The position numbers were made by a program, and so were the translations under genes. The notes beneath the pieces were generated by a model that was not told where the DNA came from, made no database searches, and was given only the letters and a program-made list of their open reading frames with translations. A stretch of 64,000 bases of DNA from Strix aluco (taxonomy: Eukaryota > Chordata > Aves > Strigiformes > Strigidae), in the NCBI RefSeq assembly GCF_031877795.1, contig NC_133935.1:81249748-81313747 (forward strand). The letters are read 5' to 3'. Of this stretch, positions 10,391 through 21,299 are shown one piece after another. Position 1 is the stretch's first letter; every line of letters begins with the position of its first letter.

Positions 10391-13300
10391 TGGCGGGGGC
10401 CAAATGCAGGAAAGGTCCTGCTGTTTCCTCCACCATCACCCTGTCCTCACCTAGTTGGGGTGATGATCCAGCTGGGAGCCAGGGGAGCAAAAGTGGATTT
10501 TGGCAACCCCAAATGGGGGTGTTAGTGCCCCTGTAAGGGAGCTGGGACCTTGGGCTGGGGGAGCCTGGCCACCAGCATGTCTAGGGGGTAGCAGGCGGGA
10601 GGTGATGGCAGCTCTTTGCATCAGAGACCAGTGGAGCCTGGGTCCAAATCCAAACTCCCTCCACTTTTCAGGACTGGTACAGGCAGCACAACTTGGCTCT
10701 GTGTTGGGATGCCCACCCCAAAGGTTAGGAAGGGTTTCAGTTTACAAAAGTTTTGTCTTGGCTTGGATGCACCCACAGCGGGTGAGCAAGAAGAAAGATG
10801 AGGATTCAAATATATACCATGGAGTTTGGCTGTTTCTAGGACCCTCAGCCAACAGCCTAACAGTGAATATAAGGTGCTTTTTTGGCCATTTTCCCCACTA
10901 CTGTGTACCTGGGGCAAGATTCAATTCCAAGGTCAGATATCTAAATTCAGCCATTTACACCTGCTTGGCTAAATGTCAGCAGGTATCTCTGTGCTCATTC
11001 TGGTCCCTGGAGGTCTGACAATGCAGTCAGCAGAGCATAGAAAAGGGTTCAGCTCCAAGGCTGAATCCAGGTAGGATCTACCTGGCTCCAGGTAGATATC
11101 TACCTTGGTCTGCTGTCTAGATGCCAGCAGGCATTTAGATTATGACAATATAAGGGGGTTTCAAGGTATTTATATCACTCCAATGATTAGATAAGAAGCC
11201 AAGAGTAATTATATTCCCAGCTTAAACACTTGTTCTAAGATGAGGTGAGTTGAATCCAGGACAGGATGAACCTCTGCAACATCTGTGTGAACCAGACAAG
11301 TTGGTCACCTCATCTGCAGATGGAGAACCTGAGATATGCTGGGTGTAGCTGACCAGGCTCTGAGTCAAATGTTGCTCCCCTCCCCAGAAAAAGGATGAGA
11401 AAGCAAGTGTTCACATGCTCTTTTTTCCTCTGTAGTGCCTTTGATCTGAAAGTCGCAGGAGCGGAAGCTGTCGAACAAGTCTGTGGTAATTTGAACATTG
11501 CCATGAGTCGCAGCCCAGGGAAGGAACCAAGTGTCAGACCATGGCACACACTATCGTGGCACCATTCTCCTGGCTACAGCAACTAGAACTTTCATTTTAA
11601 AGTGAGGATAAACTTCTCTGGTTCCTACAGTTGTAAAGTTATTGCTTTGAATGTGAAAGGGGTTTGCAAACAGGCTGGATGCCTGCAGAGGGTGGTCATC
11701 CTGCTCCTGTAGCACACGAAGGGCAGGCTGGTGGCTGCGTAGGCTAAAGCAGAGTATCTGCCCAGATACTAGTAGAGCTCAAGTCCTACCCGGTGCCTGG
11801 AGACTGAGAGAAGGATGATATATGATGCACAATCCCCATCCATCCTCTGCTGCTCCAGTTCTTACATTTGCTGGAAATTGCTAGCCCCAATGCTGTCCCA
11901 GAAGCCACACCGAAATTTGCTCAGGCAGAGGCAGTTGGGTTTCCTGGCCTGGTGAAGGTGAATGTAGACAGATCTCGTTGTCACCCACCACTTCAGCTGT
12001 AGCTCATGGTAATGCCACGCAGGGACTCATAACTCCCCCAGGAGCCCAGAGCATCCTCTGGGATGCAGCTGGAGGTTGCAGCCTGCACTCTCCGGACAGG
12101 CAGGCTCGGTGCTGGCTCACAGCCACAGGTGCTGCTCAAACAGCACCGTCCTCTTTCCCGTTCCTGCTCGTCCTGCTGAGCTGGGCTCTGCTCTGACTCA
12201 TGCAGTATCAGCACAATTTCCCAATCCGTTCAGATCAGAGAGGCTTTGAGTGCTGCTGAACCAGAAAGGCCCTGGCTTGCTTTTCTGGTCCCAGACTGAA
12301 TTACTCTTTTGGCCTTTAGGAAAACTATGGGGGTTTTTTGGCTTGTAAACAGAGATAACACAGGAAACCTCATGAGGCACTGCAGTTTAGCCCAGTTCAA
12401 AGCAGAACCAAGCTTTGAAAGAGAACTGAGCATTCATATGCTACCATGGGTGCACCATCCACTTTATCATATTGCATTAGAGCTTGACCATGTGGCCTGA
12501 AATCTCCAAAATTCCCAAATGCTCCTCACTCTTTAGGTTTCTCTTGACACTTTGGAGAGTCAAATTCCACCGACAATTTGGAAGAGACCATGTTTCACAG
12601 ATGCACAGACTTGTAAATGTCATGTCAGAGTCTGACACAAAGTTGTATATCAGAAAAATCACAATGGTCGTGTTTTACTGGAGCCTGGAATTCCTGGTGC
12701 CATTTATTCAAAGTTTTATTAGAGTCTTGTAAATACCAATAACCAAACATATTTATGTACATACAGCAAGAAATAGATGAGTCTGTGGCATTGTATAGTG
12801 TCTCTTTAGCTCCGGAAATCTTATCTCTGCCTTCAATATGATATGATCAGATTTGTTCACATTTAATAAGGAGCTGAGTTTGACTGAGAACAGTTAATTA
12901 TCTTTGAAATTAATATTAATCACTGTAGGGGACACCTCCCCTCCCTGTTTTTACCCCATAAGAAACAATAAGAAAAATGCCCTAAAACTGCAAGATCTAC
13001 AGGGTTGAAAGGATTGGGAGCGATAGAGATGAAAAGGGATGTGTGGGGCCGAACACTTTCATCCATGTCTGTGCCTGGGTGCACTTCTGCTAGGGCTTAC
13101 CAGGACAGGGGTCATGTCTATCTCTGGGTTCATTCGAGGCTTTTCACCCTGTGCCCTCATACACCACCATGAACATATGCCCTCATACCCTCACCATCTT
13201 GGTGTAGCCTCCAGGAGCCTGTGATGAGCATGAAGGATGCATGTAGGCAGAGCAACCAAAGCATGAAACCACAGCAAAAAGAGAAGTTTAGTGAGTGGTG

Positions 13301-14374
13301 AGGAACCACAGAGGACCTGAGGACAAGTTTCTCCTTGGCCTTGGACATTTGGGACAAATGACTTTGGGAAGGAGCTTGTCTGTCTCGTTGGCCTCACAGG
13401 AGCTTTGGTGCCTGTCTCAGACCAGAGGGCAGAGTTTTAGATGGTGAAAGCTAAATGAGGTGAATCCCCATGGTCATCCAAGGAACATGTGGCAATGTCA
13501 GGAGTTTAACCGGATCCCAGCTCAGTGCCTTAATCAGACAGTGACTCTCCCTGAGCGTGTAGCTTTGGGGCCTCAAAGAAGAGCTGATGTTAAAGGGCGT
13601 TAAAAATTTCCACCTGTGGTATGCTCCAACCAGCCTGACAGCGATTTTCTAACACTGAAAATCAGGTTCTGGTGGTGTAACAAGGTTCTTAATTTCATTT
13701 CTGGACAGTAATTGGGTACTGGTATGAGGAAGGTTATACTCTGGGCTGGGAAAGGGGAGCCTTATTTGTGTCTGTATTAGGAAGTGGGGTGGCCCCGGGG
13801 GGTGCAGACCTTTGCAGCAGTGATGGGCAGCTGGTGTTCATTCGATAGCTTTTCAGAGGGATTTTACTTTGGACAGGTCTGGTCTGGCTCTGTGGACCAA
13901 ACGCTGTGTGTTTACAGGTCGGAAGCCCATTTTCCAGTCAGATTTTTCTCTGAAAGAGATTCAGTCCCAGCATCACTCCGTAACGGAAACCAAAATATGG
14001 GGAGTGGAAGCAATTAGGGAATTTTCCACAAAAGCATGCTCTGATCCGAATTAAAATGCTAATAGAGATGCATTCAGTGAGTATCTTTTGCTGACCAACT
14101 TTGCAGGACTGTATTCCTTTTGTTTCACTCCCTTTTCTTTCTTTCTCTCCCTCAATTCCTGGCTGACAATTGACAGGAACTCCCTTTCAGCGTGGGTTTG
14201 GTCACTCGCCGACAGCAAAGCGCCCAGCAGAAAATGCTCCAACTGTTGGCGTTTCCCAAGCAGGGAAAACCGCTTGGGCTGAAGCGGATCACACCCCTTT
14301 AAGTCAATCCCAGGGAATCCACAATCCTTCCATGGCGACAAAGTTTTCTCAGTGCTTTCCTAGCTAGCATAGAG
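10391..14374. other. Non-coding tract, GC-richer at its left end
   Basis: It holds the 172-codon frame at 10500-11018, judged spurious, the hairpin cluster at 11.07 kb, and unique sequence to 14.37 kb. CTCF-like AGACCAGAGGGCAG lies at 13419-13432. It would be upstream of the candidate promoter. Confidence 0.5.
11067..11108. repeat. Two adjacent overlapping inverted repeats
   Basis: CCAGGTAG (11067) pairs with CTACCTGG (11078-11085) around GAT. Immediately after, AGGTAGATATCTACCT (11090-11105) is a 16-bp perfect palindrome. Because the arms share the AGGTAG/CTACCT words, either first or second arms could pair, giving alternative hairpins. It probably arose by local duplication and inversion. 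Confidence 0.6.
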
Positions 14375-14518
14375 AGCCGACAAGCGTCAGCCCTGCACAG
14401 GGACGTTACCAGATTAAACCCAGCGGCACAATAGGCAGGGCAAAGTCCCACACCTCATCGCTGCCGCCGACTAGATCCCCGCGGCTGGGCTGGGATCACT
14501 TGTCCTGTGCTGAATGCA

Positions 14519-14526
14519 TTACGTAA
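14519..14526. promoter_or_regulatory. PAR-bZIP/NFIL3 D-box (TTACGTAA)
   Basis: This is an exact 8-bp palindromic D-box consensus about 270 bp upstream of the candidate start codon and inside the CpG-rich patch. In known systems this site links transcription to circadian or PAR-bZIP/NFIL3 control. Occupancy is not shown by sequence. Confidence 0.4.
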
Positions 14527-14550
14527 GGCAGGGATCGTTTGTCAGCCGCG

Positions 14551-14821
14551 ATGGTACAAACATAGCTGCAGGCAGATTATGCAGAGAGAGAGAGAGAGGA
14601 GGGAGAGGGAGGAAGGTCTCTCCAGGAACGGTGCTCCACGCAACTGAGGATTGCAAGTTGGCAGGTTGGCGTCTGGCCGAGCTTCCGTGAGGGTGTCGCT
14701 GGCGGTCCCTGACATGCTCTTGTTCATGTGGGATGCTTGAGACAGGGACGAGAGACTAAGTTGGGCGACGAGGATTGGCATGAGGATTGGACCAAAATGG
14801 AAGGGCTTCTGTCTCCGATGA
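14551..14821 (+). other. Candidate 5' leader with three upstream ORFs
   Basis: Three upstream ATGs precede the candidate start. ATG at 14551 opens a 4-codon ORF ending at TAG 14563-14565. ATG at 14714 opens MLLFMWDA, ending at TGA 14738-14740. ATG at 14780 runs out of frame across the main start and stops at 14819-14821. Just before the start, GAGGATTGG is repeated in direct tandem with a 12-bp period (14770-14790). If the transcript begins upstream of 14551, initiation at the main ATG would be restrained by these ORFs. Transcript boundaries are unknown. Confidence 0.3.
14583..14616 (+). repeat. Pure purine tract with (GA)n core
   Basis: The stretch is 34 consecutive purines, beginning with eight GA units and then interrupted GGA/GAGG steps. 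It lies in the candidate 5' leader or promoter. Such tracts bind GAGA-type or zinc-finger factors and can adopt triplex structure. Confidence 0.85.
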
Positions 14822-14829
14822 GAACGAAG
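14797..14829 (+). CDS. Candidate first coding exon, 11 codons (partial gene, unnamed)
   Basis: ATG at 14797 lies in a strong Kozak context (ACCAAAATGG, A at -3 and G at +4) and opens a frame reading MEGLLSPMRTK. The frame ends exactly at a strong donor (AAG followed by GTAGGG at 14830), so the exon is phase 0. An in-frame TGA at 14710 lies upstream, with no other in-frame ATG between, so this ATG is the first possible start. The 5' part of the exon would lie inside the CpG-rich patch. The peptide is too short for domain assignment and I do not recognise the protein. A short N-terminus encoded by an isolated exon before a very long intron is typical of alternative promoters of large developmental or neuronal genes, but that is inference. 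The exon could also belong to a non-coding RNA. Confidence 0.4.
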
Positions 14830-14930
14830 GTAGGGGAAGATGTTAATGTCTTTTGAAGCTGCTTTTACCCAAGGAGGGGAAGGGGAGGTGCGGGGCTAGC
14901 TCTGTGAATAGGGGGCTTGCTGAGCTTTTG

Positions 14931-14972
14931 TCTCTTTTCTTTTCTCTCTCTTTTTTTTCTTTCTTCTTTTTC
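14931..14972 (+). repeat. Pure pyrimidine tract, 42 nt
   Basis: The stretch is 42 consecutive pyrimidines about 100 bp downstream of the candidate splice donor, with several CUCUCU and UUCUU steps of the kind PTB binds in RNA. No AG follows within a normal acceptor distance (the next AG is in GGTGGAG near 15005), so it does not look like a plain acceptor. It could be a splicing-regulatory tract or simple low-complexity DNA. Confidence 0.8.
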
Positions 14973-16796
14973 AAAACTATGCTCATGAATGTAACTCGGT
15001 GGAGGAGCGACAGCAGTCGCCTCTAAGAGGGGAGTAACCCATCACTCTTCCTCGACAGAGATGACCTTTGTAAATGAGTTTGCCTTTTGGAGTAGACAGC
15101 CATATTTTTGTTTGAATTTCCAGTCGGAGGCTCTCATTGTGTCTGTGTGTCTGTGCATGCTCCCCGGGGAGCCGTTCGGGGAAAGCGTACCTGCAGCGCA
15201 GGGAGGGATGGATGGTGCCAGTGGGCTACCCCAGTATGGTATTTTCAGCATCAAGGGATGCACAGACAAGAAAAGAAGGTGATTTTGTGCCCAAATACCC
15301 TGCCAGGGTGGGAGACCTCTTGGTGTGGACCCAGATCAGAAAGCTGTAAAAGTGAGTGGGCAGACCTAAGGAATTGCTGCACTTGTCTGCTGCCTTCTCA
15401 CACTCCCAACTCTCTTTAAAGGTTTGCCATTAATCCTTGTTATTAAAGAAACTTGAATTCCAGCAGGGAAAAGCCAGAGACAAATACAGTGATGGTTTAG
15501 TTTATAAAATCTTCCATGCTATTATTTCTGCATGGTCCTGGGGGATAGACTGAATCCTAATTGTATTTTATTTAGTCACTGCCTCCATCCCGTGTGGTAA
15601 CTGTCTTGAGTAAATCTTTCTAATTTTGGTCCATCACCGCATGCAATCCAACCCTGTTGTATTGTATCTCAGGACTGGAAGAACTGGATTTCAATGACAA
15701 TTCTTGCTGGCAACAGGGTATCTTCATATGTCTAAAATGCAAGCAGTTTTGAAGGTGTAGTCACACCAGAGTTGTTTCATATAAATGCCAGACTAGAAAA
15801 AATTCTGAGAAATCATCTGGTCCAGCCACTGTGCTGAGGCAGATCAGCTAGTCTGGTCTCCTCGTTACATCCCTGCCATCCACTACGTTAAATTAAAGGC
15901 TCTTCAATGATTGAAAGTCTTTTCAATATTAAAATCTAGAAAAGTGATTAAAATAATGGTAATTTGCCAGCAAGAGGCTGTACTGTAATTCTCCAGGGAA
16001 GTAATTTCTTTTTCCACTTTAATTCAGTTGTTTTTTTGTCTTGCCCAGTAAGTTGGGGATTAAAAAAAGGACCTACCAACTTCATATACCTCTTCACTAC
16101 CAAGAATAATGCTAATGGGCAGTTTATAGAATGAAAGATTTATAAAGGATTATAGACCCAGCCATTCATATTCTCATTACTGAGGAATACATACATTAGT
16201 GTTAGTCTTTGTAAAGCATTTCTCAGTATTACTCTTTTTTTCCAAATCAGAGAATAGAAAACAAAAACACTGTCCAACGCATCTCATTTCCATTATTAGA
16301 AAATGTAACTTTCGACGTTTTAGTTGATGTTTCCATTCTGCTCCTTTAACCAGGCTTGAAATGATTGCTGGAGGCAGTCTCTCACAGAATTGGTGCGCTA
16401 TCAGGTTGACGCGTGGATTACAGTCATATGTGTGTACTATCAGCACCTGCAGCATGCGTGCAGCTATAAAAATGACAGAGTAAGGGAAGTGGACCAGGAC
16501 TGGTTATTGTGTTTGTTCATCTGATTTGCTTCATAGCTGCAGCTGGAATGTAAATCCTAATAATGCCATTCATAAAGTGTAATCTCAATTACCATTATCA
16601 GGTTATTTATTGATCCTATAGAAGAATCTGCTTGGGAATATAGGCATGATCCTTTGGATCCCAATCTGCCCTAATATCAGAGAAAGGGAGAGATTCTGAC
16701 CTCCTTTGTGTATAGGAAAAGCTTCTCAAACCAAAGCAATGCGATTTTAAACCATCAATTGTAACGATGTAAAACTGATGTGGTTCTCTTGAAGAT
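14973..16796. other. Candidate start of a long first intron
   Basis: CpG content remains raised to about 15220 (GGGGAGCCGTTCGGGG near 15166), then falls. A frame of 73 codons begins after a CAG at 15058-15060, which could be an acceptor, but no donor or homology supports an exon. A decayed CR1 fragment is the only repeat. Confidence 0.4.
15787..15872 (-). mobile_element. Degraded CR1 LINE fragment
   Basis: TTCTGAGAAATCATCTGGTC, CAGCCACTGTGCTGAGGCAG and ATCAGCTAG follow the CR1 reverse-complement order (GAGATCATCTGGTCCAACC, CTGCTCAAGGCAGGGTCACCTAG). It is much more diverged than the copy at 62 kb. Confidence 0.45.
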
Positions 16797-16900
16797 CCAG
16801 ATCCTGATGCTGGTGTTATGTTGTTGTTAATATGGGGTAGCTCCATGGAAGCTGATGGAGATATTCAAATATACTCTGTGTAATAAAGGTCAGGATTTGG
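16797..16900. mobile_element. Ancient hairpin (MITE-like) element, 104 bp
   Basis: Imperfect terminal inverted repeats flank the element: CCAGATCCTGATG at the left and the inverse of CAGGATTTGG at the right, with an inner CTCCAT..ATGGAG inversion at about 16840-16861. The arrangement (GATCCTGA, TAGCTCCAT, ATGGAGAT, TGTAATAAAGGTCAGGATTTGGCCC) matches a widespread old amniote hairpin-repeat type ending in GGATTTGGCCC. I do not give a family name because I cannot check it. No coding capacity. Confidence 0.5.
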
Positions 16901-17873
16901 CCCTAACATCTTTACCTTTCAGAGAAATAACAATGAAAAGATCACTTGAATAGATCTGAAAACTAATCTCATTTCCAAGATGCTTCGTAGCTGGCAACAG
17001 CTCCCTGCTCACTTGCCAGAAAATCGAGTGTAAAATCTATAACTCTCCTAATACAAGCTTAATATGTGATGCCTGCAAAAAAAACTTGACAACAGCAAAG
17101 CTGCCGATGTGCCGAGACCCCTGCCTGTCACACTCCCTAATATTGCCTCGTTTTTTCCCCTCTACTCCCCCGTCTGTCTGATCCCATCTGTTGTCGCTTG
17201 TTTTACACTTAGGCTGCAACTGTTGGAGGCTAGTTGGAAGTTTTTTTGTCCTTTGGTTTGTACGGTGACATGAAGGACAGTGGGCTCCTGGTCATCTCTG
17301 GCAGCGCTGCCTGGAGCGAGCCTGGAGCATCTGCGAGCTCCGAGACTTTAACCTGAGTGAAAACATCTCCACGTTATAGTGAAATGTAAATAAATGCCCA
17401 GTTTTATCTTTAGTGTCCCAGGCAGCTATATTCAGTCTGCTTAAAGCTAGACAGAAAATTAAAAAAAAAAAACAGTTTGCTTTGTTTCCATGGGTAGGTA
17501 GGAGGAAGGGCTGACTCTTGCAGGTACCTCTCACAGTCTGTCACCAAGGGGTGAGGACATGCATCTGCCCCTCATAGCCAAACATGCAAACGTCTCTCTA
17601 ATTAAAACAAACTCCAAATCCCTGCAGGTGGGGTTGGGTGAATCTCATGGTGGTGACTGAAAATACACTTGCTGTCAGTTCTTTGATCCTTTTTGCTCAT
17701 AGAGGTTCCCACCCTACATCAGAGCTGGCAGAGGGATGGGTGGGCACATCTTGACTTCAAAAGCCTGATTTTTGGTGCCAGGAGGGCTGAAGCTGAGACA
17801 CTGGACACAGCATGTGGGGCAGAGACATGGCCACATGTGCTCACCTCTCCATCCATCTCCACAGCAGGGTTTG

Positions 17874-17887
17874 CCAGCAGAGGGCTG
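17874..17887 (+). promoter_or_regulatory. Candidate CTCF core (CCAGCAGAGGGCTG)
   Basis: This fits the CTCF core CCASYAGRKGGCRS at 13 of 14 positions (T at the second R). CTCF is conserved in birds and anchors chromatin loops. Single-site prediction without flanking information has a high false-positive rate. Confidence 0.35.
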
Positions 17888-18238
17888 GGAATATACAACT
17901 AAGAGTATACTTCACAGGGGACTTGTTTCCTATTCCACAAAGTGATAACCCATTTGGTTACTGGGCCGTGCTGCTTGATCATGGAGTGGGGTGCTTAATA
18001 ACTTAGAAACTCTTTAAACTATTTGTTGAGGTAAATTGGGTATCAAACGTTAAGTGCATTACACCATGTAATGGACTCCACTGCAGTAAGTCACGGGTGA
18101 TTAATACAGCTCTGGTTTTGTACAAGTGGGATGCACAAATGCAGGAATTTAAAGGAAAGTGGAGGAACACATGGTAAAATGGGCTGGTATATCAAAATTG
18201 AAACAGATGACTGGAATGCGTTGAACAGAAAACTTCCT

Positions 18239-18317
18239 GCATTATTGGTGCTGATGATTAAATTTCAGACAACTCTTCTTGCATTATTGGTGCTGATGAT
18301 TAAATTTCAGATAACTA
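18239..18317 (+). repeat. Tandem duplication, 42-bp unit, two copies
   Basis: GCATTATTGGTGCTGATGAT followed by TAAATTTCAGA begins at 18239 and recurs at 18281. The copies differ by one base over about 35 bp and then diverge, so the duplication is recent. The unit length is a multiple of three, which is why an open frame spans it, but nothing else suggests coding. Confidence 0.9.
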
Positions 18318-19262
18318 GAAGTAATAGTGGGTTGTAAATATTTTGTAGGTTAATAGTGATACTGATAAATATCACCAGAATCAGTTGAATTCTATAGCCT
18401 AGTATGTCTGAGCCCCCTTTTTAAGAGCAAATGAATGTACACAATAGCAATGTCCCCATGCCACCTTAAGAGACTGTGAAGTTGATTGAGTACCACAGAG
18501 TGAAAAGAATGAAGAAATGCATAAATACTGCACTCCTTTTGTTAGCCTCCATTTTAATTTGTTTTATAATCCTCAACACATGCACAATTTGCCTTAACCC
18601 TCAGTGCATTGCCTTCAGCAAATTACACTGGCATAAGAATTTCAGTAATTTCAGTTTCTCTGCCGCTGACACTTGCCAGTGCATGCTACTGAATTTGCAA
18701 TGAGCACCTGGCTTGAACCACGCAGAACTGGCTAGCTGTTCTATTTTCCTTTGAGAAGCCTGTGTTTGGTGCTTTTTTGTTTATCAAAGCACTGCTTCTC
18801 TTTCAGACTGGCTGAAAGAACTTTTTCAATGAACTTTTCGTCTGCTCAGAAACACACACGGAGGGTAAATGGAGATTAATTACCGTTGAATTTACTAAGC
18901 TTTGCATCCAAAGATAATGAATTTTGAGTGTTCCTGTGTACAGAGAATTCATCTAGGGAACTCAGTAAATAATGTGTGTAATGTTTAGATAGTGCTCTTA
19001 AAACCTTAATGGGTCTGTTCTCTCTTCTTGAATCTTATTAACTTTATCTGTTTATTATAGATTTTGGGGATTAGCAAACTCCCGTGGTGTTACTGTTTAT
19101 TCATTAAACCTCATTGGCTCTACTTTCAAAGCAATTTAATTTTTGACCACTAGATCTCTCAGAGAGAATGGTTAAGTTGTCCTCTGCACCTTACTTAGAG
19201 AAGTTCACAGCAACTCGAAGCAGAGAAACTTTGGGAGATATCACATCCCCCGTCAGTCTTGA

Positions 19263-19276
19263 ACAGCAGAGGGCTG
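19263..19276 (+). promoter_or_regulatory. Candidate CTCF core, same orientation
   Basis: ACAGCAGAGGGCTG fits 12 of 14 core positions and lies 1.4 kb from the similar site at 17.87 kb, in the same orientation. Confidence 0.25.
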
Positions 19277-21170
19277 TCTTTGAGATTGCCAGAGGAAATT
19301 GGAAGGGAAAATTGCCCCAGAGAAAGGGAAGTCTGGAGTCTAAGTTACACCTACAGATGGGTTTGCTGTAGTCTTTAACCCCCTTGGATGGTAACTGAAA
19401 AGACATTTACATAAGCAGATTTGTTTTATTATAGTATGAGGCTGCACCCAGCAAAGCATCTGAGCAGATTCTTAACTTTAAGCTCACAAGCTGTCCTGTG
19501 GAAGCTACTTATGATCCTGCACTATATGGAGAGCTATCCATCTTAAAATCACCTTACAGCTCTCTTGTGCATGCCAAAATGCAAAGCCCTTTGCATATGT
19601 CATGAAACTGTTCCCAGAATTTTTAATAATGGCAAAAGACCAAGTGACAAAAGGGGGCACATGTCACCCCAAAAGCATGCACATTCCTCCTCTGGAGTTT
19701 CAGATCCCTGTTTTGATATCACTGTGTAGTTAACCCCCATTTTGAATATCCCATCGAGATAGACACATACAGGTGCTAATGGCACTCGGAGACTGGGATT
19801 TCAAAGTTATTTCGGGGATTCAGACCTCCCAGCTGGAGTAACTTCACATGGACAGTGAGCACCCAAACCTTTCAGGTCCCCATGCAATCACCCATGAGCT
19901 GACACAGCAGCATGGAGTCCATAGTGTGGACTGGGAAGAGCGCGTGCCCCCTCAGCAGCCCTTCCACAGGGCACTCGCAGAGTCTGCAGAGCAGCTTAGG
20001 GGGTACCTCCTTCCCTGTCTTATTAGCAGTTTGACACAAAGGTTAATGAGGCCGTATGTAATTCTCTGAGCTTGTAGACGGTTAAAAAGAAAGGCAATTC
20101 AAGAAATAATGAAGTCCTGTGTCTGCTACTGTTAATCATAATTTTATAAATACCTGGGAGAGAGGATATAAGGGCATAACTCAGAGCAGAGTTTGACTTT
20201 GGAATAACTCTACCATAATGTTATGCCTCTGGAAAAGCAGAGCCCTTTCTGTTCTGTAACATTCCTAAACCCATTCAGATTTTAAAACAATATATCACTG
20301 AACATAAAACCCAAAGGTTATTTTTCTTCCCCGGCTGTGCTTTGTATCAGTGCAGAGAGATACCATGCCTGGCTGGGCCCTGCAGCAGGGTGGGTTATTT
20401 ACTGTACAGGGGGAAAGCATCCTTGCGTATCCTGGGCAGGACCTGGACACTGTGCCATTAATGAGAATTGCATTGCAGTAGCACTAGGAGGTCAAATTCC
20501 AGCACAGGGACTCATATGCTTAGTGCTGGCCAAACATATGGTGAGAAGTCAGTCCCTGTCCCTAGATGTTCCCTACTGAAGGTTGAGAGGAAATGGGGTC
20601 GGTTTGCCTCTGTCTTTTAAGGAGGAAGGATTGCAGTGCAGATTTGATCTCTCACCCATGATTCAATGGCTGGGTGATGCTGTCCTTTCTCAGCATCCTC
20701 AGCAGCACAACAGAGTCCAGGCTACACCATCCTAGCACAAGACACCCTTGAGTGCATACCAGGTTGAGCTGGTTCAGTTCTTGATGAGCACTCCCATGAT
20801 GACCATGAGACAACCCTTGAGATGGACCAGGATGACCACAAGGCTAGGATTCCTTTGCCTTTCACAGCCAGTATGGTCACCTGGTTGGGATCTCCCCTCT
20901 GCCATCACCAGCTGAGCATCAGGACCCACATCACTGGGAGATGCAAATAGGCTTGGCACCCTGTTGTGTTGGAGCCTGGAATGATCACAGCGTGCCTTGA
21001 TGACCAAAGGTCTCATATATCAAATGCCACTGGGTCCTTTCAGGGGATGAAAATAGGAACTGTTCCAAAGTGCCCTGCTCACCTCCCACTGTACAGACAC
21101 CATGACCCAACTCAAACCAGCCTGCACCCTGGCCTCGATTCTCCATGTCTTGCTCTCAGCCTGTAACAAA

Positions 21171-21184
21171 TGTTCCCAGGAACA
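21171..21184. promoter_or_regulatory. Palindrome TGTTCC-CA-GGAACA (STAT/BCL6-like)
   Basis: Perfect 6-bp arms form a TTCNNNNGAA core of the STAT6/BCL6 type. It is a single site with no supporting context. Confidence 0.25.
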
Positions 21185-21299
21185 TCTCAGGTCCCCAAAA
21201 CCTTCCTGCAGCTGAGCTTGCCTGGAAATGCCCAAGGACCTTCTCTTGGCTCCCATGGGACCTCACAAAAAAGCGCCCTGGGGGGCTATGTAAAGACCA

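Larger units (their letters stand above)
14375..14830 (+). promoter_or_regulatory. Candidate CpG-rich, TATA-less promoter with D-box
   Basis: CpG dinucleotides cluster here while the surrounding kilobases are CpG-poor; examples are the GCCGCCG stretch near 14465, CCCCGCGG near 14478, and GTCGCTGGCGG near 14695. No TATA box is evident. A perfect TTACGTAA palindrome lies at 14519-14526, the consensus D-box bound by PAR-bZIP factors (DBP, HLF, TEF) and the repressor NFIL3. The patch ends at a candidate first exon with a strong splice donor, which argues for a promoter on the + strand. The transcription start is not determinable from sequence. It could instead be a conserved enhancer. Promoter identity is inference; CpG clustering and the motif are directly visible. 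Confidence 0.5.

Noticed and set aside
10500..11018. 172-codon + frame, longest in the window
   Set aside because: Lies in a GC-richer patch where stops are rarer; no domain, no splice support, and another frame is open over the same bases.
11300..11370. Possible MIR-like block (CATCTGCAGATGGAGAACCTGAGA)
   Set aside because: Only one short block resembles the SINE and the flanks do not continue the match.
14542..14781. 79-codon minus frame across the candidate promoter
   Set aside because: It is the shadow of the purine tract and CpG-rich leader; Ser/Leu-rich low complexity.
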